Positions 1-4,482 of a stretch of 5,775 nt of DNA are shown here, piece by piece. The stretch spans positions 1-5,775 of the forward strand of contig JAOUPZ010000206.1 of the NCBI GenBank assembly GCA_029879595.1, given 5' to 3'. Source of the DNA: Deltaproteobacteria bacterium (lineage in GTDB: Bacteria; SAR324; JACQKK01). The position numbers were made by a program, and so were the translations under genes. How positions within the stretch are numbered: position 1 is the first letter of the stretch; every line of letters starts with the position of its first letter. Under the pieces are notes generated by a model. That model made no database searches. It was not told the origin of the DNA and saw only the letters and a list, made by a program, of their open reading frames with translations.

Positions 1-22
1 CGGATTACGCCGGCAGCTTTGA

Positions 23-1729
23 TCAGCCCGGGCCGGCCACCACGACATCCAGCAGGAAGGGGCGTGCGGGGCCTTCATCCCCGGAGGCCGCCCGGAAGGC
101 CCGGGCCAGCGCCGGGGCCAGCGCCTCCGGCTCTTCCACCCGTTGGGCCTCAACCCCGAAGCCCCGGGCCAGGGCCACAAAGTCCAGCGGCGGAGGGGTC
201 AGATCCAGCGCGGAAACCGGCGGCCCGGCCTCATGTCCGGCCCGACTGCGGTAACGCGCCAGATTGTGCTTCAGGATGCGGTACATGCCATTGTTCACCA
301 CCAGGAACACCACGCCGATATCATGGTGGGCCGCGCTCCACAGCGACTGGATGGTGTACAGCGCCGAACCGTCGCCGGAGACGGCCAGCACGGCGCTCTC
401 CGGGCGGGCCAGCTTTATCCCCAGGGCGCTGGGGAAGGCCTGTCCGATGCCGCCCCCGCGTGAGCCGATCATGTCCAGTTCAGGGCCGAACTCCAGGGCC
501 CGGTTCAACTCGTCCGTGGCCGTAATCCCCTCCTCGGAAATAACCGCGCCGGACGGAAGGGCCGCCTTCAGTTCGCCCATGAGACGCCCCAGGGAAATGG
601 GCCGGTCATCCCAGCTGTCCCGCACGCCCTGGCGCCACTGCTCCAGCTCCCGGCCGCGCAATTCCTCCAGCGCCCTGGTGCGGGCTTCGGCGGCCCGGGC
701 CTGAGGCTCGCCCCAGAGGCGCTCCAGTTCTGCGTTCAGGGCCCGCAGTCCGGCCAGGGGGTCGGCGGCCAGCCCGCAGTGTACCGGGAAGTTGCGGCCC
801 AGGTTGGCCGGCGAATCATCCAGCTGGATCAGCCAGGCGTCTTCCGGGAAGGGCCGGGCATCTTCGAACCACACCTCCTCGAAAAACTCCCCCGCCACCA
901 GCAGCACCACATCGGCCTTGCCGGCCGCGGCGCGAATCCGGGACATGTCGCCCCCCGCCCAGCCCCGATATAGCGGCGAGCCCGTGGGAAAGGCCACCCG
1001 GCTGGGCAGCACCTCGTTATAAACTTCCGCCCCCAGGCGCTGGGCCAGCCGCCGCAGCTCTTCCACCGCACCGGCGCGGGCCACCCCGGAGCCACAGAAT
1101 ATCAGGGGGTGTTCCGCATCCAGCAACCGCCCCGCCGCTTCCCGCAGCCCGTCGGGGTCCGGAGTGGACCGGGTGTGCATCCCGGACCTGGGCAGGGCAG
1201 GGTTTTCCGTGCGCTGATCCATCACATCCAGGGGCAACGAAAGGAACACCGGCCCTGAAGGGGCTTCGCGGGCCGTCTTGAACGCCCGGTTGAACAACAG
1301 GGCCAGTTCATCGGCACAGCGGGCCTCCTGGCTCCACTTGACCAGGGGTGCGGCCATGGCCGCCAGGTCGTGACCCAGCAACGGCTCGCGCAGCCGCAGC
1401 CGGGTGTCCTGCTGCCCCGCCGTGACCACCAGCGGAGTTTTGCCCTCCCAGGCGTTATAAACCGCTCCCAGGCCGTTGCCCAGACCCGGCCCGGCGTGCA
1501 GGTTCACCACCCCCACCTCCCCGGCGGCCTGGGCGTAAGCCTCCGCCATGATGACCGCCACCGACTCCTGCAGGGCCATGACATAACCCGGCGCGGACTC
1601 ATCCTGCAGGGCTTCCAGCAGGGGCAGCTCGGTGGTGCCCGGATTGCCGAAAACATACCTCACCCCTTCCTCCCGCAGGGTATCCAGCAGTATTTTTCGA
1701 CCGGTTACGCTGTTTTTCATCCTGTTCAT
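23..1729 (-). CDS. ThDP-dependent decarboxylase, benzoylformate decarboxylase-like
   Basis: This is a 568-residue enzyme of the ThDP superfamily that includes benzoylformate decarboxylase (MdlC) and acetolactate synthase; family members are usually 530-590 residues, so it is full length. Three domains are visible. The N-terminal PYR domain (about 8-175) has FGNPGTTELP near residue 27, the catalytic glutamate E55 in ALQES, and NLHAGPGLGN with H78, matching the active-site His70 of Pseudomonas benzoylformate decarboxylase. A central domain spans about 190-340. The C-terminal PP domain (about 375-565) has the cofactor/metal motif GDGS (452-455) ending in NN (479-480). NAW, VTAGQQ and PLVKWS also match MdlC. 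By family knowledge it would act on a 2-keto acid in the cytosol. Two MdlC active-site residues differ: Ser26 is Thr32, and no histidine occupies the His281 region. The substrate is therefore open, and another 2-keto acid decarboxylase or carboligase is possible. The ATG at 1729 lacks a clear Shine-Dalgarno site; the ATG at 1720 is an alternative. Confidence 0.9.
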   Translation of the reverse strand: MNRMKNSVTGRKILLDTLREEGVRYVFGNPGTTELPLLEALQDESAPGYVMALQESVAVIMAEAYAQAAGEVGVVNLHAGPGLGNGLGAVYNAWEGKTPLVVTAGQQDTRLRLREPLLGHDLAAMAAPLVKWSQEARCADELALLFNRAFKTAREAPSGPVFLSLPLDVMDQRTENPALPRSGMHTRSTPDPDGLREAAGRLLDAEHPLIFCGSGVARAGAVEELRRLAQRLGAEVYNEVLPSRVAFPTGSPLYRGWAGGDMSRIRAAAGKADVVLLVAGEFFEEVWFEDARPFPEDAWLIQLDDSPANLGRNFPVHCGLAADPLAGLRALNAELERLWGEPQARAAEARTRALEELRGRELEQWRQGVRDSWDDRPISLGRLMGELKAALPSGAVISEEGITATDELNRALEFGPELDMIGSRGGGIGQAFPSALGIKLARPESAVLAVSGDGSALYTIQSLWSAAHHDIGVVFLVVNNGMYRILKHNLARYRSRAGHEAGPPVSALDLTPPPLDFVALARGFGVEAQRVEEPEALAPALARAFRAASGDEGPARPFLLDVVVAGPG

Positions 1730-1779
1730 AGTGGTATCAGAGCATGTTTGCGGTCTTGGGGAAATCGCAGTCCAGCCGG

Positions 1780-1788
1780 ATTATTACA
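1780..1788 (-). promoter_or_regulatory. possible extended -10 element for the ThDP enzyme gene
   Basis: Read on the minus strand this is TGTAATAAT, which fits an extended -10 (TG, one base, then AATAAT, 5 of 6 matches to TATAAT). It would place a transcript start about 44 nt before the ATG at 1729. No good -35 hexamer lies 16-18 bp upstream; a TTGACT at 1857-1852 (minus) is too far away to pair with it. This is an inference from pattern only. Confidence 0.2.
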
Positions 1789-1980
1789 ATCTAAGCCGCC
1801 AGCGCTTTCAGGATTAGATTTACCCCCCGGATAAAAGGTGTTAATATTTTAAGTCAAAACCCAGGCCGGGAAAAGGATCACACGCAAGGCCGATGAGGCC
1901 AAAACGAACCCCCACGGTCCTGTCCGGCGTTAATCAATAAAGCCCCGGGGCGGCTTGAGCAAAGTTTCGCCCAGGGGAGA

Positions 1981-1986
1981 TATTAT
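1981..1986 (+). promoter_or_regulatory. possible -10 element for the outer-membrane protein gene
   Basis: TATTAT matches the -10 consensus at 5 of 6 positions and lies 84 bp before the ATG at 2071. The nearest -35-like hexamer, TTGAGC at 1955-1960, gives a 20-bp spacer, longer than the usual 16-18 bp, so the pair is weak. A second TATAAA at 2039-2044 is closer to the gene but has no -35 partner. Confidence 0.2.
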
Positions 1987-2055
1987 CATAACAGTTAAAG
2001 AACGGGGGGGCGTCGAACCAGCTGTTCCAACACCACCCTATAAAGGGAAAAACAC

Positions 2056-2061
2056 AGGAGA
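2056..2061 (+). promoter_or_regulatory. Shine-Dalgarno site for the outer-membrane protein gene
   Basis: AGGAGA lies 9 nt before the ATG at 2071. It is the best ribosome binding site in the window and fixes that start. Confidence 0.8.
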
Positions 2062-2070
2062 AATTTCGCA

Positions 2071-2724
2071 ATGAAAAAACTGATGGTTATTTTCGCCATG
2101 CTGATGGCGCTGGTTCCCACGGCCTTTGGGGCCAGTTCGGAACTCAACCGCGATGACAGGCTGATTTTCGTGGGCCTGCCCCCCTTGGGGATCAGCGTTC
2201 CCGCGCTGCTGTCCCTTCCGTTCTCTCTGGGGGTGTATGTGGGGGACGACATGCTGTTTGCCGGAGAGGCCGGTCGGAAAACATACAAGTACGAAAACAT
2301 GGGGCAGTCCGTGGAGGGTTCCTACACCAACCTGGGAGGTTATATGCGCTGGTTCCCCGGCAACTCCTTCAACGTGTACGCGGGCATGCACCACCGGACG
2401 GTGGAAGTGGAGGGCAAAATCAACTTCGAGGCCGGCGGCATCAAAAGCAACGAATACATAGTGGCCAAGCTCCAGACCATCACCGGCTCGCTGGGGATAG
2501 GCAACCAGTGGATCATGGACTTCGGCCTGACCATCGGTATCGACTGGCTGGTCGGCACGGCCGTCATCGACCAGGCGGAATCCTTCTCCGACTCCAAGGG
2601 GGCCTATACACTGCTGACCCCTGAGGAGAAAAAAGCGGTGGAGGAAGAGATGGCTCTGATCAACAAGGTCCTGGGAGGATACCCGGGCGGGCTGTTCCTG
2701 CTCCAGTTTGGCTGGGCCTTCTAG
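2071..2724 (+). CDS. exported protein, predicted outer-membrane beta-barrel, function unknown
   Basis: The 217-residue product starts with a classic Sec signal peptide: MKK, a hydrophobic stretch to about residue 17, then a cleavage site near TAFG-A (after about residue 20) with no lipobox cysteine. The mature chain of about 197 residues alternates polar and aromatic/hydrophobic residues in short strands (for example YTNLGGYMRWF at 85-95, NVYAGMHHRTVEVEG at 101-115, and 139-160) and ends in LLQFGWAF. A final phenylalanine preceded by alternating hydrophobics is the usual beta-signal recognised by the BAM machinery, so an 8- to 10-stranded outer-membrane barrel is the likely fold. An acidic/basic helix-like insert (TPEEKKAVEEEM, 183-194) just before the last strand could be a loop or periplasmic turn. 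I do not recognise a named family. The gene has its own Shine-Dalgarno site and is followed by 189 gene-free bases, so it may be transcribed alone. The fold is inferred from pattern. Confidence 0.85.
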   Translation: MKKLMVIFAMLMALVPTAFGASSELNRDDRLIFVGLPPLGISVPALLSLPFSLGVYVGDDMLFAGEAGRKTYKYENMGQSVEGSYTNLGGYMRWFPGNSFNVYAGMHHRTVEVEGKINFEAGGIKSNEYIVAKLQTITGSLGIGNQWIMDFGLTIGIDWLVGTAVIDQAESFSDSKGAYTLLTPEEKKAVEEEMALINKVLGGYPGGLFLLQFGWAF

Positions 2725-2794
2725 GGGGATGTCTTTCCCAGGGAGAGTTCGTACCGGAGGGCACTGGACGTGCATGGCCTGACTGTACAGACAT

Positions 2795-2810
2795 CGGCCC
2801 TGCCGGGCCG
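2795..2810 (+). repeat. short GC hairpin downstream of the outer-membrane protein gene
   Basis: CGGCCC, loop TGCC, GGGCCG form a perfect 6-bp stem with a tetraloop, about 70 nt after the stop codon. No T-run follows, so it is not a standard intrinsic terminator. It may only stabilise the mRNA 3' end. Confidence 0.3.
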
Positions 2811-2823
2811 GAGCTGGCACTAC

Positions 2824-2868
2824 AACCCGCCGGTGAGTATTTTTTAGCGGCGGGTTTGGCGGCGGGTT
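2824..2868 (+). repeat. inverted repeat with two alternative 3' arms
   Basis: AACCCGCCG (2824-2832) is perfectly complementary to CGGCGGGTT at both 2848-2856 and 2860-2868, giving 9-bp stems with loops of 15 or 27 nt. A run of six T (2840-2845) lies inside the loop, not after the stem, so termination on the plus strand is uncertain. The element sits between the outer-membrane protein gene (ends 2724) and the small helical-protein gene (starts 2914), where it could separate the two transcripts or act in the leader of the second. Confidence 0.45.
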
Positions 2869-2913
2869 TAAAGCTGCGTTTTCGGTTGGCCTGACAGTGG
2901 GAGCCGTGGGTAC

Positions 2914-3255
2914 ATGGAAGTCCTGAACAATCACAAAAAGAAGATCGGCGCGCTGAGAAAAAGCATGGACCAACTGCTGGACATGCACCAGCGGATGCTG
3001 GCCCTGAGGAACCGGATCGCCGCCATCCCCCCCCGCAAGAGGCTGGAGGATCCCGAGGGTATGCATATCCTGTATGACGAGATAAACCTGCTGGCCGAAA
3101 GCATAATCTCGCTCAGGGAATCGACCCTGGGTGCGGTGAGCGTGGAAACCCGTCTGCGGATAATGCAGGGCGTGGAATCACCGGCCACCAGAGCCACCCG
3201 GGAAAAGGATCAACCCCCGGCAAAGCCCCGCAAAGCCATCCCCTGGCACTCCTGA
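2914..3255 (+). CDS. small helical protein, function unknown
   Basis: The 113-residue product has no signal peptide, membrane segment or cysteine, so it is probably cytoplasmic. Residues 3-36 are strongly basic and helix-forming (HKKK, then a heptad-like pattern with L14, M18, L21, L22, M24, M28, L29 and L31). A PPRKR turn (39-43) follows, then a second helical stretch (about 50-87, including YDEINLLAESIISL), then a Pro/Lys-rich, probably disordered tail (about 88-113). This looks like a helical hairpin or short coiled coil. The ATG is preceded by GGGAG (2899-2903) with a 10-nt spacer. The gene ends tail to tail with the ParA-like gene, 93 bp away. Codon use matches its neighbours, which supports a real gene. 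I do not recognise the family and assign no function. The 8-C run at 3027-3034 lies within codons 38-41. Confidence 0.65.
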   Translation: MEVLNNHKKKIGALRKSMDQLLDMHQRMLALRNRIAAIPPRKRLEDPEGMHILYDEINLLAESIISLRESTLGAVSVETRLRIMQGVESPATRATREKDQPPAKPRKAIPWHS

Positions 3256-3348
3256 TACCTGGCCCCGTTGGGAAAAAACACTGCCTGGACAATTCCTGTT
3301 GGCGGGAACACCGCCCCCCCCTGAAAGACCAGTTTCAGAACAAGGCCC
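3256..3348. other. convergent intergenic region with small hairpins
   Basis: These 93 bp between two gene ends hold GGCGG-GAACA-CCGCC (3301-3315), an 8-C run (3314-3321), and CTGAAA-GACCAG-TTTCAG (3321-3338), a perfect 6-bp stem with a 6-nt loop. Neither hairpin is followed by a T-run on either strand, so a bidirectional intrinsic terminator is possible but unproven. Confidence 0.4.
3332..3345 (-). repeat. 14-bp word after the ParA-like gene, copy 1
   Basis: On the minus strand this reads CCTTGTTCTGAAAC, beginning 3 nt after the TAG stop (3351-3349) of the ParA-like gene. An identical word follows the diguanylate cyclase stop at 5718-5731, also in the sense direction. It overlaps one arm of the 3321-3338 hairpin. 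Confidence 0.5.
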
Positions 3349-3972
3349 CTACTTTTGCCCGTTCTCCAGCAGCCCCAGCAGTTTCTCGGCCAGCGGGCCC
3401 GGGGGCAGTTTGCCAAAAAACACCTGCGCAAAAGCCGGGTCCAGGGGCAGGGTCTCATCGTGCAGAGGCAGATGCCACTTTTCCACCTCCTCGCGCAGCG
3501 GCGCCAGCGGTTCGCCGGAGTACTGGTTGAAGACCACCAGGGGCTGGAGCGCGTGCCCCTGGGAGGCCAGCTTGCGGATGATAGCCGCCAGCCAGGGCAG
3601 CGCCCAGACATCGGGCAGGGCAGGCCGCACGGGAATGATAACCCGCGAACAGGCCTTAAGAATGCTCTCGGTCATCTCGGAGAGTGAGGGGGGGCCGTCG
3701 ATGAGAATATCGTCGAAGGAACCGGCAAAGCGCCCGACTTCCCTGTCCAGTATGGGCTGCACCTGAGAGCGTGTCTCAATGCCGCACTGGTGGCCGTAGC
3801 GGTTGCCCCACTCGCTGGAGGTGCCCTGGTAATCGGCATCCAGCAGCAGCACCCTCCTGCCGGACTGTGTCAGCGCCAGGGCGGTGGCGATGGCCAGAGT
3901 GCTTTTTCCGGTACCTCCCTTCTGGTGCAGATAGCCCACTGTCCTGGGCAAAGCGGCCCGGTCCTTTTCCAT
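3349..3972 (-). CDS. ParA/MinD-type P-loop ATPase, orphan
   Basis: The product is 207 residues from the preferred ATG at 3972, the length of small ParA proteins without a DNA-binding extension. It begins TVGYLHQ then KGGTGKST (18-25), the deviant Walker A motif with signature lysine K18. Switch I is DADYQGTSSEW from D45, where most relatives have Pro at the Tyr48 position. Walker B/switch II is ILIDGPP (89-95, D92). PVRPALPDVWAL (114-125) and FNQ around N149 are further ParA landmarks. By family knowledge, such ATPases dimerise on ATP, bind DNA nonspecifically and position plasmids, chromosomes or large protein assemblies with a partner that stimulates hydrolysis. No parB-like gene or parS cluster is visible here, so the cargo is unknown. 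An in-frame ATG at 4023 would add 17 residues, but a stop codon directly precedes it and it has no Shine-Dalgarno site; 3972 has AAGGA 10 nt upstream. A terminator separates it from the Trm112-family gene. Confidence 0.9.
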   Translation of the reverse strand: MEKDRAALPRTVGYLHQKGGTGKSTLAIATALALTQSGRRVLLLDADYQGTSSEWGNRYGHQCGIETRSQVQPILDREVGRFAGSFDDILIDGPPSLSEMTESILKACSRVIIPVRPALPDVWALPWLAAIIRKLASQGHALQPLVVFNQYSGEPLAPLREEVEKWHLPLHDETLPLDPAFAQVFFGKLPPGPLAEKLLGLLENGQK

Positions 3973-3979
3973 GCTGGTA

Positions 3980-4007
3980 TTTTCCTTGCCGGCCTTTTCC
4001 TTGCCGG
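3980..4007 (-). repeat. tandem 13-bp repeat carrying the ParA-like gene's Shine-Dalgarno site
   Basis: CCGGCAAGGAAAA (minus strand) occurs twice, at 4007-3995 and 3992-3980, separated by 2 bp. Each copy holds AAGGA. The downstream copy (AAGGA at 3987-3983) is 10 nt from the ATG at 3972 and decides that start. If translation instead began at 4023, the repeat would encode GKEKAGKE. Confidence 0.6.
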
Positions 4008-4044
4008 ATTCTGCTGGGGCCATTTAGAGCACAAGCATCAGGTG

Positions 4045-4067
4045 TAATAAAAGCAGGCGCGCCTGCT
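4045..4067 (-). terminator. intrinsic terminator of the Trm112-family gene, overlapping its stop codon
   Basis: Bases 4052-4067 form a perfect 16-bp palindrome, AGCAGGCG-CGCCTGCT. In RNA from the minus strand this gives a stem AGCAGG/CCTGCU with a CGCG loop, followed by UUUAUUA. The stem's first base is the final A of the TGA stop (4069-4067). GC stem plus T-rich tail is the standard intrinsic terminator form. It should uncouple the ParA-like gene from Trm112 transcription. Confidence 0.75.
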
Positions 4068-4348
4068 CAGGTGTTACTGCCCGGGGGCAGGGCCAGCGCC
4101 TCCTCCACCAGCATCACGGGAATATCATCGCGGATTATGTACATCCACCTTCCATCCTCCCGCACAAGACCGCCCTGCACAGGATCGGCCACGGCTCCAC
4201 CACCCCGGTTTTTCACACCCCCGGAAGCTATGAGCCGGTTCAACTCGTCCACCAGTTCCTGTGGAGCCGGCTTAACCCGGCTTCTGTCCTCTGGACAGAC
4301 CAGTATTTCCAGCAACTGCTTATCAATCATCTGGTTAATATGCTCCAT
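4067..4348 (-). CDS. Trm112/UPF0434 (YcaR-like) family protein, long variant
   Basis: The 93-residue product carries both family signatures: IDKQLLEILVCPED at the N-terminus (8-21) and RDDIPVMLVEEAL near the C-terminus (73-85). Classical YcaR-type proteins have about 60 residues and a CPxC zinc knuckle. Here the second cysteine is Asp21 and C18 is the only cysteine, so a structural zinc is unlikely. Between the signatures is an insert of about 30-35 residues (ELVDELNRLIASGGVKNRGG, then GGLVREDGRWMY), which I recall as typical of a longer subfamily. In eukaryotes and archaea, Trm112 is a small activating subunit of tRNA, rRNA and release-factor methyltransferases; the bacterial role is less clear, and no methyltransferase gene is in this window. 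Start: the ATG at 4348 follows AGGAGG, but 16 nt away. The in-frame ATG at 4330 (MIDKQLL) matches the usual family N-terminus and may be the true start. An in-frame stop rules out anything further upstream. Confidence 0.85.
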   Translation of the reverse strand: MEHINQMIDKQLLEILVCPEDRSRVKPAPQELVDELNRLIASGGVKNRGGGAVADPVQGGLVREDGRWMYIIRDDIPVMLVEEALALPPGSNT

Positions 4349-4364
4349 TTAAAAATAACTTTTG

Positions 4365-4370
4365 CCTCCT
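4365..4370 (-). promoter_or_regulatory. AGGAGG upstream of the Trm112-family gene, unusual spacing
   Basis: This is a perfect anti-SD complement on the minus strand, but 16 nt before the ATG at 4348, beyond the usual 5-10 nt. The gap GCAAAAGUUAUUUUUAA is AU-rich and shows no obvious folding that would shorten it. Confidence 0.45.
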
Positions 4371-4482
4371 CAGCCCCCTGTGGCCGCATGCAACGACTGC
4401 CTCAATCCCTCCGCCATTGCCGGAAGGCCAGTTTCCCATAATTGCGGCTCCAGTTCAAAAACAGACCTGCCGGAAGATAGGG

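Larger units (their letters stand above)
1730..2070. other. 341-bp divergent intergenic region
   Basis: This separates the leftward ThDP enzyme gene from the rightward outer-membrane protein gene and must hold promoters for both. It is AT-richer than its surroundings around 1780-1860 and 1980-2000. It contains a run of six C (1823-1828), a run of seven G (2004-2010), the short palindrome GCCCCGGGGC (1942-1951), and TTAT-C-ATAA (1983-1991). I find no convincing small ORF, RNA gene or riboswitch. No TPP riboswitch consensus is visible ahead of the ThDP enzyme gene. Confidence 0.6.

Noticed and set aside
500..515. 16-bp exact match with 4235-4250 (CCGGTTCAACTCGTCC)
   Set aside because: Both copies encode the peptide DELNR in the same frame on the minus strand, in the ThDP enzyme and the Trm112-family protein. 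Shared codon preference explains the match, and it cautions against over-reading other 14-16-mers.
19..525. A 168-codon plus-strand frame opposite the ThDP enzyme
   Set aside because: It is extremely Pro/Arg/Gly rich and has no domain, while the opposite strand encodes conserved ThDP motifs.
1849..1930. Possible c-di-GMP-I (GEMM) riboswitch: AAAACC, a GAAA, then CACGCAAGGCC resemble its core
   Set aside because: The stems around the GAAA do not pair and the downstream tetraloop-receptor segment (GGTAGC...GGGTTACC type) is absent. A covariance search with the GEMM model would settle it; a significant score would reverse this rejection.
1940..1956. AAGCC-CCGGGGC-GGCTT inverted repeat as a terminator
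   Set aside because: It lies between divergent genes with nothing upstream to terminate, and has no adequate T-run on the plus strand.
2036..2047. CCCT-ATAA-AGGG as an operator ahead of the outer-membrane protein gene
   Set aside because: A 4-bp stem is expected often by chance and there is no second copy.
2038..3066. A 342-codon open frame on the minus strand opposite the outer-membrane protein and helical-protein genes
   Set aside because: It is antisense to two better-supported genes, crosses the intergenic hairpins, has low-complexity His/Gln/Val/Pro-rich composition and shows no domain. Long open shadows are expected at this GC content.
4417..4482. N-terminal extension of the diguanylate cyclase from a TTG at 4417
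   Set aside because: TTG starts are rare, no Shine-Dalgarno site precedes it, and the added residues match nothing in the domain. ATG 4483 or 4570 is better.
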